A DNA stretch of 5,619 bases, taken from assembly GCA_030641465.1 (NCBI GenBank), contig DAOWHK010000175.1, forward strand, positions 1-5,619, in the 5' to 3' direction. Origin of the DNA: Parachlamydiales bacterium. Its GTDB lineage: Bacteria; Chlamydiota; Chlamydiia; Chlamydiales; Simkaniaceae. The notes below the pieces were generated by a model. The model was given only the letters and a program-made list of their open reading frames with translations. It had not been told where the DNA came from and did not search any database. The first letter of the stretch is position 1. Every line of letters begins with the position of its first letter. Both the position numbers and the translations under genes were made by a program. Below are positions 1 to 5,502 of the stretch, one piece after another.

Positions 1-1353
1 CATCGAGGAAATCGAATTGAACCCTACCTAGCCGAGCTTCAAACCCCCGCCACTGCTGTTCCAGGGGTGAATCGAGATCTCCTCCCCCTCATTGCCACCC
101 TTCAAACTCTCCGCGCATATCCCCAAGCCCTTCAGTGGGCTGAAGTTTGTAGCTTTTTAAACCCCGATGCGATCCCCACCTCCTACCTTACCGAGTGGTT
201 TCGGACCAGAGGGGAAGAAAATCCTCAAGAAAAGACCCGCGAGATCCTCTACCGCCTCACCCACCACGGAGTGATCACCTATGACCGAGAGCAAGGGACC
301 TTGAGTATCCACCGCTTCATGCATGCAGTTCTCAAGGAAGGAGATTCCCATCCCGAAGCGAGGGGCTCTGAGGTCTCTCAAATCCTCGTCAACATGATCA
401 AAGAATTTGATAAGAATAATGTTAGCTCATGGCTCCTTGTCGAGCCATGGCTCCCCCACGCCCTTTTTGCCTTGCAAAGTGAACGGATTGAGAGGGCTGA
501 AGACCGCCCTTCCTTGGCGGAAGCCTTTCATGCCTTAAACCTTGTCTATTACTTTAAAGTCGACTTCACAAAAGCCCTTGAAATGGGGGAGCGCTCCCTT
601 GCCATTTACCGAGAGCTCTACGAGGGGCCCCATCCCGATGTAGCAACCTCTCTAAATAATAGCGGCGACGTCCTAAGATCCTTAGGAAGGTATGCTGAGG
701 CCCTCGAGCGGTGTGAAGAAAGCTTAGCGATGCGCCGCGCGCTCTTTGGAGAGGGCCCCCACCCCGATGTGGCAACCTCTCTAAATAATATCGGCAATGC
801 CCTAGATTACTTAGGACGGTACGCCGAGGCCCTCGAGCGGCATGAGGAAAGCTTAGCGATGAAGCGAGCCCTCTTTGGCGAGGGCCCTCACCCCGCTGTG
901 GCAGACTCTCTAAATAATAGCGGCGTGGTCCTAGAATCCTTAGGACGGAGCGCCGAAGCTCTCGAGCGGCATGAGGAAAGCTTAGCGATGAAGCGCGTCC
1001 TCTTTGGCGAGGGGCCCCACCCCGATGTGGCACGATCTCTAGGTAATAGGGGCGACGCCCTAGAATCCTTAGGACGGAGCGCCGAGGCCCTCGAGCGGTA
1101 TGAGGAAAGCTTAGCAATGTACCGCGCCCTCTTTGGCGAGGGGCCCCACCCCGATGTGGCAACCTCTCTAAATAATAGCGGCTTGACCCTAGAATCCTTA
1201 GGACGGTACGCCGAGGCCCTCGAGAGGTATGAGGAAAGCTTAGCGATAGATCGCTCTCTTTATAGCGGGAACGAGGATCATCCCAGCATCCAGCAGACAA
1301 AGAGAAACATCCAAAACTGCCAGGCAAAAACAAAGAAATGTCTCATTGCATAG
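1..1353 (+). CDS. NB-ARC/TPR-type protein, 3' part (5' end outside window)
   Basis: The frame is open from the first base of the window to a TAG at 1351-1353. The gene therefore starts to the left, and the GTG at 67 is only the first start-like codon inside an open frame. The visible part is 450 residues, numbered here from base 1. Residues about 28-113 look like the winged-helix end of an NB-ARC/STAND ATPase as found in environmental chlamydiae, with a CSFLNPDAIP segment and an IHRFMH motif where relatives have HRLVQ-like sequences. The P-loop part would lie upstream and is not seen. One degenerate TPR (about 174-207) is followed by five 43-residue kinesin-light-chain-type TPRs (208-422, consensus GPHPDVATSLNN...LGRYAEALERxEESLAM) and a short basic tail. 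TPR arrays bind proteins, so signalling or host-protein interaction is plausible, but the partner is unknown. The gene is clearly more GC-rich than its neighbours. A plain TPR protein without an ATPase domain remains possible. Confidence 0.85.
   Translation, partial: HRGNRIEPYLAELQTPATAVPGVNRDLLPLIATLQTLRAYPQALQWAEVCSFLNPDAIPTSYLTEWFRTRGEENPQEKTREILYRLTHHGVITYDREQGTLSIHRFMHAVLKEGDSHPEARGSEVSQILVNMIKEFDKNNVSSWLLVEPWLPHALFALQSERIERAEDRPSLAEAFHALNLVYYFKVDFTKALEMGERSLAIYRELYEGPHPDVATSLNNSGDVLRSLGRYAEALERCEESLAMRRALFGEGPHPDVATSLNNIGNALDYLGRYAEALERHEESLAMKRALFGEGPHPAVADSLNNSGVVLESLGRSAEALERHEESLAMKRVLFGEGPHPDVARSLGNRGDALESLGRSAEALERYEESLAMYRALFGEGPHPDVATSLNNSGLTLESLGRYAEALERYEESLAIDRSLYSGNEDHPSIQQTKRNIQNCQAKTKKCLIA
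622..1266 (+). repeat. Five tandem 129-bp TPR-coding repeats
   Basis: There are five head-to-tail units with an exact 129-bp period: 622-750, 751-879, 880-1008, 1009-1137 and 1138-1266. The marker CTCGAG recurs at 703, 832, 961, 1090 and 1219, always 129 bases apart. Each unit encodes one 43-residue TPR in the same frame. Units 2-5 are nearly identical in DNA, including synonymous positions; for example, a 35-base stretch is identical from 832 and from 961. Unit 1 is the most diverged and lacks the usual GEG start. This pattern fits recent unit duplication or gene conversion, so copy number may vary between strains. Confidence 0.92.
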
Positions 1354-1618
1354 AATGAAAAACAATGGGTTCAAAGAAGTTCTTCAGGGTATACAGACTC
1401 ATTCAAAGATGCTGGATTAGGGAGAGTTTTATTGCAAAAAATTGGACTTCTAATTTTGGGGAGTTATTCAGCGTCTCCTATCGTATTATTGTAATAATTT
1501 TGTTATTGAACCTAGATAAGCTAATAATACACTGATTATTCCAATTAGCAACCCTCTTAGGATTAGTAATTAAAACAAACACTTGTCACGTTCAATTAGT
1601 TGTATTTACAATAATGAA

Positions 1619-1647
1619 TTGAAAATTTTAATATAAAATGCTATAAT
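1619..1647 (+). promoter_or_regulatory. Sigma-70-type promoter of the F-box/LRR gene
   Basis: A TTGAAA box (1619-1624, one mismatch to TTGACA) is followed after exactly 17 bases by a perfect TATAAT (1642-1647). Transcription would start near 1654, giving a leader of about 35 bases before the GTG at 1689. Two more TATAAT words lie at 1654-1659 and 1668-1673, but neither has an obvious -35 partner. The surrounding sequence is very AT-rich, so chance matches are likely, but the spacing and the gene directly downstream favour this one. Confidence 0.6.
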
Positions 1648-1678
1648 AATTTCTATAATAATAACATTATAATATTGT

Positions 1679-1685
1679 AGGTGAT
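1679..1685 (+). promoter_or_regulatory. Strong ribosome binding site fixing a GTG start
   Basis: AGGTGAT is complementary to the 16S rRNA 3' end and lies four to five bases before the GTG at 1689. No ATG occurs at that point in the frame, so this site decides the GTG start. The next in-frame ATG codon, residue 16, is inside the F-box. Confidence 0.7.
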
Positions 1686-1688
1686 AAA

Positions 1689-2549
1689 GTGACTGTAACA
1701 GCTCCAAATGAAGCAACAAATATATTCCAAGAGATGCCCTCTGAAATTATGCAAACAATATTAATCAAAGCAGAAGCGAGCCCAAGTATTGCAAGAGTTA
1801 GCAAGCGCTGGAATGCAGAAATACACGATATCACAATAAGACTATTTAGTTTCATTGCGCAAGACACTCGTGAAAATCTTACAGATTTACAAGTGCAGCA
1901 AGCACAGGACCTTTTCAAACAAGTAGCAAAAAAGCATCTCCATTTTTATCCAAATGAGCAGCCAGCAAGTTACTTGCAATTTCCGCGTATTTCCATACCT
2001 GGTTATAGTACGATGATTCAAGAAATTGAGCTTGCAAAGGCTCAAGAAACAATAAAATTCTGGGGCTTTTTACCAGGGGGACAAAGTCATATAGACAGCG
2101 AGAGGTCCATACGTCCTCAGCTTTCAGATATTGATCTTGCTAGAGATTTAAGTGACTGGATTACAAAAACCCCGGAAGTTCAGCAATTAGGATGTTTAAA
2201 TTTACGCAATAAAGAACTCAGATATGTACCCCCTGAAATAGGACAGCTTACAGATTTATTCATGTTATCCTTGAGTAGATGCCCGATAGACATTTTACCA
2301 AAGGAAATTGGAAATCTGAAAAGATTATTCAAGTTGGATCTAAATCAGACGAAGCTTGTAGAAATACCTCCCATAACCCTATTTACACTGGGGATACTTG
2401 ATATTAGTGGAAGTCCTCTAGAAGCGAGTGGAGAATTGCGCGGTTTTAGTGAACGCGATGGCACTAATTATTGGAGCGAAAACGATTCCTCTCCGAGAAT
2501 ACAATTAACGTTTGCTGGTAGTATGAAGGTCGACTGTAGAGTCGGTTAA
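1689..2549 (+). CDS. F-box and leucine-rich-repeat protein, probable host-directed effector
   Basis: This protein has 286 residues, with a GTG start chosen because of the AGGTGAT site just upstream. Residues 12-48 match an F-box: MPSEIMQTIL at 16-25 corresponds to the LPxEllxxIL core and VSKRWN at 37-42 to the VckrWn end. Residues 167-244 contain about three leucine-rich repeats of the bacterial or plant type (LNLRN, LSLSRCPIDILPKEIGNL, LDLNQTKLVEIP). Between them lies a helical, lysine- and glutamine-rich stretch of about 110 residues without a recognised domain. F-box proteins recruit targets to Skp1-cullin ubiquitin ligases in eukaryotes, and LRRs often provide target recognition. Bacteria lack this ligase system, so action inside a eukaryotic host is inferred. 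No signal peptide is visible, so export would need a dedicated system such as type III secretion. The F-box assignment rests on motif reading only. The stop codon shares TTAA with the convergent gene. Confidence 0.8.
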   Translation: MTVTAPNEATNIFQEMPSEIMQTILIKAEASPSIARVSKRWNAEIHDITIRLFSFIAQDTRENLTDLQVQQAQDLFKQVAKKHLHFYPNEQPASYLQFPRISIPGYSTMIQEIELAKAQETIKFWGFLPGGQSHIDSERSIRPQLSDIDLARDLSDWITKTPEVQQLGCLNLRNKELRYVPPEIGQLTDLFMLSLSRCPIDILPKEIGNLKRLFKLDLNQTKLVEIPPITLFTLGILDISGSPLEASGELRGFSERDGTNYWSENDSSPRIQLTFAGSMKVDCRVG

Positions 2550-2800
2550 TTACTTGAGATGACCTGTTTTTTTGCATAAATTGTCCAAAGAGAATCTAAA
2601 ATGATAGGCAAAAACCATTGAATGCCAAAGGTTAGTTTAATGTACAAAGACATTGTTATTATGCTTCTATGATTTGAAAATAAGTAGACTAAAACAATGC
2701 ATAAAATAAGGAAAGCTAACGCATCACAGTATGACTCTGCAAGCTCGGGGTTACGATTTGGCAGTGTTTTAAAAGACTTTTCATCTTTGATAGATACCAT
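2546..2800 (-). CDS. Small two-helix membrane protein of unknown function
   Basis: The product has 84 residues and I do not recognise a family. The N-terminal 29 residues are polar (MVSIKDEKSF...). Two hydrophobic segments follow, DALAFLILCIVLVYLF near residues 26-42 and LYIKLTFGIQWFLPIILDSLW near 52-72, then a basic tail. This is the profile of a small inner-membrane hairpin protein. An in-frame stop a few codons upstream leaves the ATG at 2798-2800 as the natural start, and the only upstream purine-rich help is a weak GATAGAAGAA. The gene lies 50 bp downstream of the minus-strand RHH gene and could be cotranscribed with it. Its stop overlaps the stop of the convergent F-box gene. Short overlapping forward frames look less protein-like. 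It may be a non-coding open frame, so confidence is moderate. Confidence 0.45.
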   Translation of the reverse strand: MVSIKDEKSFKTLPNRNPELAESYCDALAFLILCIVLVYLFSNHRSIITMSLYIKLTFGIQWFLPIILDSLWTIYAKKQVISSN

Positions 2801-2850
2801 TTCTTCTATCTTACCAGATGTTTATCAGCCAAATCAAACTATTAATAAAG

Positions 2851-3099
2851 TTATTTCTTGGGGCGGGGGTGTACAGTCTTTTTGGAAAAATAGCGCTCAA
2901 AAGCCTCGTCAGTGACATCTTTCAAGCTTTTTCTTTCCCAGTAAGCTACATCTTTAAGTTTTTGATAATAGTCCTTACGAAGATTGAGAGTTCTACACTC
3001 CCAAATATCTGCCCATTTTTTGTCTTTGGTTTTTTTAGAAGAGGCTTCTTCTTTCAAAGACTGTAAGGTAGCTGTTTTTTTGTCTTTTACGTCAGGCAT
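2851..3099 (-). CDS. Basic ribbon-helix-helix DNA-binding protein
   Basis: The product is 82 residues long. The N-terminal 35 residues are lysine-rich and probably unstructured. From about residue 36 there is a ribbon-helix-helix pattern: a beta strand CRTLNLRKD, helix A DYYQKLKDVAYWERKS, then helix B SLKDVTDEAFERYF, followed by a basic tail. RHH proteins bind DNA as dimers, with the strand reading the major groove. They act as repressors (CopG, Arc), plasmid partition factors or relaxosome accessory proteins (TraY of F). The gene is divergent from the tra operon, and a second, partial RHH gene behind traK shares WERKSL with it. This suggests a role in controlling transfer genes or island maintenance. 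The start is the only ATG before an in-frame upstream stop. A GGAG lies some 15 bases before it, farther than usual, so initiation may be weak. Confidence 0.75.
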   Translation of the reverse strand: MPDVKDKKTATLQSLKEEASSKKTKDKKWADIWECRTLNLRKDYYQKLKDVAYWERKSLKDVTDEAFERYFSKKTVHPRPKK

Positions 3100-3151
3100 A
3101 GAGTCATATTTTTCTCCAAGGATGTCTTGGTTTTTTTAAAATTATTTTTAC

Positions 3152-3181
3152 ATTATCTAAATTACTAAAAAAATTCCACAA
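3152..3181 (-). promoter_or_regulatory. Possible promoter of the minus-strand RHH gene
   Basis: Read on the minus strand, GATAAT (3157-3152) matches the -10 box at five of six positions. TTGTGG (3181-3176), 18 bases upstream, is a poor -35 box matching three of six. It lies about 55 bases ahead of the ATG at 3099. The AT-rich setting makes such matches easy to find, so this is a weak call. Confidence 0.3.
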
Positions 3182-3425
3182 ACAGATGAAAAAAATTTGC
3201 ATGTTTGAAAATTATGCACACAGGAAATTGTGGTGCAAAGAGGTTTTCAAGTTACTTATTAATCCCGCCTGTAGCTGTTTTAGAGATTCATTTTCGACAT
3301 ATTACTTACGAAAACATTCTGATTTTTCTAAATTTATTAAAAAAAATATCAAGACGTATGTTCTTATAAATATGCGGCTTATGAATAAATCTAAACGCAG
3401 CAAAAAATAATGTACTGAAATTTCG

Positions 3426-3455
3426 TTGACAGGTTTTACAGCATGGGTGTATCAC
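3426..3455 (+). promoter_or_regulatory. Possible promoter of the tra operon
   Basis: A perfect TTGACA (3426-3431) is followed after 18 bases by TATCAC (3450-3455), which matches TATAAT at four of six positions. Transcription would start near 3462, inside the 9-bp inverted repeat, giving a leader of about 120 bases before traA. It is the best-placed -35 box in the gap and the only clear candidate before a gapless operon, although the -10 box is imperfect. Confidence 0.45.
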
Positions 3456-3460
3456 ATACG

Positions 3461-3488
3461 TTATACATAAAACACATAATATGTATAA
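3461..3488. promoter_or_regulatory. 9-bp perfect inverted repeat, candidate operator
   Basis: TTATACATA (3461-3469) and TATGTATAA (3480-3488) are perfect reverse complements separated by 10 bases. The half-site centres are 19 bases apart, close to two helical turns, as expected for dimers binding one face of the DNA. A further palindromic GTATAC lies at 3492-3497. The position, just downstream of the candidate -10 box, would suit repression. The divergent RHH protein is the obvious candidate ligand, by inference only. A transcript hairpin is possible but would be A-T pairs almost throughout, and no T run follows. Confidence 0.45.
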
Positions 3489-3555
3489 AAAGTATACGCT
3501 GCGTAAGTCATTCCAATTAGAGTGAATACGGCAGCCATACTAATAACTCATGCAC

Positions 3556-3569
3556 GTTAAAAAATTAAC
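3556..3569. repeat. Short inverted repeat before traA
   Basis: GTTAA (3556-3560) and TTAAC (3565-3569) are reverse complements around an AAAA spacer, ending four bases before the GAGG Shine-Dalgarno site (3573-3576). It is small and A/T-rich. It might modulate ribosome access or bind a regulator, or be chance. Confidence 0.25.
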
Positions 3570-3581
3570 CCTGAGGGCATC

Positions 3582-3929
3582 ATGAGCAAACAATCCACTT
3601 CAGTCCAAATCAAAAAAAGTATAACAAACTTATCTGAAAAAATTCAAGATCCAAACGTCATTGCAACAACACTTGTGATCTGTTTTTTAGTATTTCACTC
3701 TTCTGCGTTTTGTGAAAAATCACCGATTGATGAACTTACAGACAGTACAATAGAGACAATTTTTAGTCCGTGGTTACGTAAAGCATCTCTTGCTTTTGGT
3801 GGGGGATTTGGTCTTTTCCAATCCTACATGGGAGGATCAATACGCCCACTACTTACCTGGGGAGGGCTTGGTCTTGTTGTTAACTACATTCCAAAAATGG
3901 TAGATATTATTAGTTTGGTGGGAGCATGA
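3582..3929 (+). CDS. traA: TraA/VirB2-like prepilin of an F-type transfer system
   Basis: The product is 115 residues. Residues 1-25 are polar and 26-44 form a hydrophobic leader segment ending SSAFC. A signal-peptidase-like site after residue 44 (A at -3, C at -1), or after A42, would leave a 71-73-residue product, close to the 70-residue mature F pilin, which is also made from a prepilin with a long leader. The mature part has an acidic start (EKSPIDELTD), a glycine-rich hydrophobic helix (68-85, LAFGGGFGLFQSYMGG), a basic loop at R88 and a second hydrophobic helix (90-114). This is the two-helix pilin architecture of TraA/VirB2/TrbC subunits. Pilins diverge strongly, so the call leans on architecture and on the position directly before traL. 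GAGG at 3573-3576 supports the ATG. The stop overlaps the traL start in ATGA. Confidence 0.7.
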   Translation: MSKQSTSVQIKKSITNLSEKIQDPNVIATTLVICFLVFHSSAFCEKSPIDELTDSTIETIFSPWLRKASLAFGGGFGLFQSYMGGSIRPLLTWGGLGLVVNYIPKMVDIISLVGA

Positions 3930-4225
3930 GTTGCGATCAGCACATCATACTCAAGCATTTAGATAATCCTGTGCGTATTCTTTCCTTTTCTCTTCAGGAT
4001 ATTGTTATTTATGCTCTTCCTTTATTTATCGGCGCGCTAACAGATAACATGCTTAGCGTGCCAATTGTTGGATTTTTACTCATATTTTTAGCAAAAAGAG
4101 TCCTAAAAAAACTTCCCAAATTTTATCTCATCCGATTTTTTTACTGGCATCTGCCAACAAAGCAATACAACAAGCTATTTAAGACGAACCTTCCACCATC
4201 CCATAAACGATTGTGGGTGAGATAA
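3926..4225 (+). CDS. traL: TraL, conjugal pilus assembly protein
   Basis: The product has 99 residues and matches the small TraL family throughout: an N-terminal LDNPVRI motif (12-18), two membrane segments around 23-40 and 42-57, a basic turn (AKRVLKKLPKF), a YWHLP motif (73-77) and a C-terminal LPPSHKR motif (89-95). TraL is an inner-membrane protein, the VirB3-like component in F-type systems, needed for pilus assembly. The start overlaps the traA stop by 4 bp (ATGA at 3926-3929), with GGTGGGAG just upstream, so translational coupling is likely. The order traA-traL-traE-traK is that of F. No lesions are visible, so it appears intact. Confidence 0.88.
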   Translation: MSCDQHIILKHLDNPVRILSFSLQDIVIYALPLFIGALTDNMLSVPIVGFLLIFLAKRVLKKLPKFYLIRFFYWHLPTKQYNKLFKTNLPPSHKRLWVR

Positions 4226-4229
4226 ATTT

Positions 4230-4793
4230 ATGGATGCACATTCATTAAAAAATAACATCTGCAAGCTCGTACAACAAAGAAATATTTTTCTCTGTTTTTC
4301 CCTTTTGTCCATTACAGCTTCCCTTGTTCTTGCCATCTTACTTTTTAATAAAAATGAAAAAGTCATCGTAGTTCCAACAATTGGTGCCTCTTTCTGGATA
4401 GAAAACACACAAACCTCCTCGACTTATCTTGAAAATATGGGGACATTCCTATCTGACCTTCTCCTGAATAGAAGTCCTGCAGATGTAGAATGGAAAAATA
4501 AAACACTTTTAAGCCACATACATCCAGCTTATTACCATGAGATCTCTCAAATACTCAAAGAAGAAAAAACAAACATACTGAAACAAAACCAGTCTATTGT
4601 TTTCAGACCTCTTCGTAGCTTTGTCGATACAGCCTCTAAGCAATTTATTATCGAAGGGGAGAGGTTAGTTCTTGTAAGCCAATCAAAAAAACTAGGGAAC
4701 TGCGCCCAGCAAGATAAAAAACGTTATATCCTAGGCTTTCAATGTGAAAATAGCCGCCTATCGCTTATCTCACTAAAACAAGAGGAAATTTAA
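4230..4793 (+). CDS. traE: TraE, VirB8-like inner-membrane assembly protein
   Basis: The product has 187 residues, the usual TraE length. A short cytoplasmic N-terminus is followed by one membrane helix (19-39), then a periplasmic domain with the TraE landmarks: VIVVPTIGASFWI (45-57), SSTYLENMGTFLSDLLLNRSP (63-83, family pattern YLxxMxxFxxxLLLNxxP), a central helical part around HPAYYHEI, and a C-terminal YILGFQC...RLSLISL strand pair. TraE corresponds to VirB8 and belongs to the inner-membrane part of the F-type channel needed for pilus assembly. It begins 4 bases after the traL stop, with GGTGA at 4216-4220 as ribosome site, and ends 1 base before traK. No truncation is seen. Confidence 0.9.
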   Translation: MDAHSLKNNICKLVQQRNIFLCFSLLSITASLVLAILLFNKNEKVIVVPTIGASFWIENTQTSSTYLENMGTFLSDLLLNRSPADVEWKNKTLLSHIHPAYYHEISQILKEEKTNILKQNQSIVFRPLRSFVDTASKQFIIEGERLVLVSQSKKLGNCAQQDKKRYILGFQCENSRLSLISLKQEEI

Positions 4794-4794
4794 T

Positions 4795-5502
4795 ATGAAA
4801 AATAGCTGCTTAAAACTTGGGACCCTACTATTTCCATTCATTGCTCTCCAAGCTTCTAGTGAATATACACTCAATGAAAGTAATCCAATCCCCATTACAT
4901 TTTCCCATACATCGCATAATCGCATTTCCATTGAGAATGGATCCATTGAAAAACTTTTTGGCGATGACACCCTTTTTTCCATTAAACTCGATCACGTAAC
5001 AGGGCAAGCTTTTGTGTCACTCTTAAAAGAAATAAGCGAAACTCCAAGCACCATAACAGTGGTCACAAGTAGTGGATATGTACAAGACATTCATATTTTA
5101 TCGGATCAAATTCCCTCTGAGCATATTTTTCTAAAAGAGCCTCAAACACAACATGACGATCCAATGGCAGCAATTAATTTTCATGCGAATACCATTCAAC
5201 TGCTCAATGATATTATTGAAGGAAATGTCCCTTTTGGTTACGGCAAAAGAGATTTACAAGAAGAAGATGTCATAGATTTACCAAAACCTCTCGAAGCAGT
5301 CTCTGTTCGAGCCTATGACGGTCCATTTGAAACAATCGTTATGTACCACATTTATAACAGAGGTCGAAAATCTATTGTGATTTCCGCAAATTCCCTCAAA
5401 AAGCATGAGCAATCTTGGGTATTTATGAATGGCAATGAAATTCGATCGCGGAGTCATGTGGTGTGTATCATCGCAACCCCCAAAGCAGGAGACAAACCAT
5501 GA
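4795..5502 (+). CDS. traK: TraK, outer-membrane core component of the F-type channel
   Basis: The product has 235 residues, close to TraK of F (242). A Sec signal peptide is visible: KNSCLK charge region, hydrophobic LGTLLFPFIAL, likely cleavage after A20 or S22. The mature N-terminal part has the TraK pattern NRISIENGSIEKLFGDDTLF (41-60) followed by VTGQAFVSLL, which aligns with the nRIxxxxgxI...d..tGqxFv signature of the family. A central segment ending in DIHILSDQIP is also typical. TraK is a periplasmic, secretin-related (VirB9-like) protein that forms the core complex with lipoprotein TraV and inner-membrane TraB. GAGGA at 4782-4786 serves as ribosome site. The gene ends in ATGA, overlapping the start of the RHH gene where F has traB. 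Confidence 0.88.
   Translation: MKNSCLKLGTLLFPFIALQASSEYTLNESNPIPITFSHTSHNRISIENGSIEKLFGDDTLFSIKLDHVTGQAFVSLLKEISETPSTITVVTSSGYVQDIHILSDQIPSEHIFLKEPQTQHDDPMAAINFHANTIQLLNDIIEGNVPFGYGKRDLQEEDVIDLPKPLEAVSVRAYDGPFETIVMYHIYNRGRKSIVISANSLKKHEQSWVFMNGNEIRSRSHVVCIIATPKAGDKP
5487..5492 (+). promoter_or_regulatory. Ribosome binding site of the operon-borne RHH gene
   Basis: AGGAGA lies inside the traK coding sequence, six bases before the ATG at 5499. It is the best Shine-Dalgarno match in the operon. With the ATGA overlap it shows that the short frame cut by the window edge is a genuine gene start rather than a chance frame. Confidence 0.65.

Larger units (their letters stand above)
1354..1688. other. 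AT-rich intergenic spacer, no gene seen
   Basis: These 335 bases separate the TPR gene from the F-box gene. No frame on either strand gives a convincing protein. No strong rho-independent terminator follows the TPR gene; the nearest symmetry, GAAGTTCTTC around 1375, is too short and has no T run. Weak nested inverted repeats occur at 1520-1549 (GCTAAT/ATTAGC enclosing AATAAT/ATTATT) with no clear role. The right end, about 1619-1688, carries the promoter and ribosome binding site of the F-box gene. Confidence 0.6.
3100..3581. other. Divergent control region between RHH gene and tra operon
   Basis: These 482 AT-rich bases lie between two divergently read units. They contain a possible minus-strand promoter (3152-3181), a possible plus-strand promoter (3426-3455), a perfect inverted repeat (3461-3488) and a smaller one just before traA (3556-3569). 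An open frame at 3186-3410 (74 codons, +) starts with MKKICMF but has no Shine-Dalgarno site, and its composition (Lys, Cys, Phe, Ile) is what AT-rich noise gives, so I do not call it a gene. In F the corresponding region ahead of traA carries regulators, and oriT lies near by. An oriT here is possible, but no nic-site motif is recognised. Confidence 0.5.

Noticed and set aside
67..69. GTG at 67 as the true start of the TPR protein
   Set aside because: The frame is open to base 1, the upstream residues continue the same domain-like sequence, and no ribosome site precedes it, so the gene starts outside the window.
566..1333. Long minus-strand open frame (255 codons) opposite the TPR array
   Set aside because: It mirrors the 129-bp repeats of the plus-strand gene, is full of Arg, Gly and Pro, and has no recognisable domain or ribosome site. 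It is open only because of the GC-rich repetitive coding strand.
1520..1549. Nested inverted repeats as a terminator for the TPR gene
   Set aside because: The stems are six A/T-rich pairs with a long loop and no following T run, and lie about 170 bases after the stop. They are too weak to call a terminator.
1667..1918. Minus-strand 83-codon frame over the start of the F-box gene
   Set aside because: It is antisense to the F-box coding region and includes its promoter and ribosome site. It has no motif or ribosome site of its own.
2697..3066. Overlapping plus-strand frames at 2697-2915 and 2818-3066
   Set aside because: They lie opposite the minus-strand membrane and RHH genes. The second is merely the antisense of the RHH gene, whose minus-strand product has a clear fold pattern and a paralogue.
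3186..3410. 74-codon plus-strand frame starting MKKICMF in the control region
   Set aside because: It has no Shine-Dalgarno site, no recognised motif and low-complexity AT-driven composition. It could be a real small gene, but nothing in the sequence supports it.
3569..3577. CCCTGAGGG as a hairpin hiding the traA ribosome site
   Set aside because: Only three or four pairs with a loop of one to three bases are possible, which would not form a stable structure.
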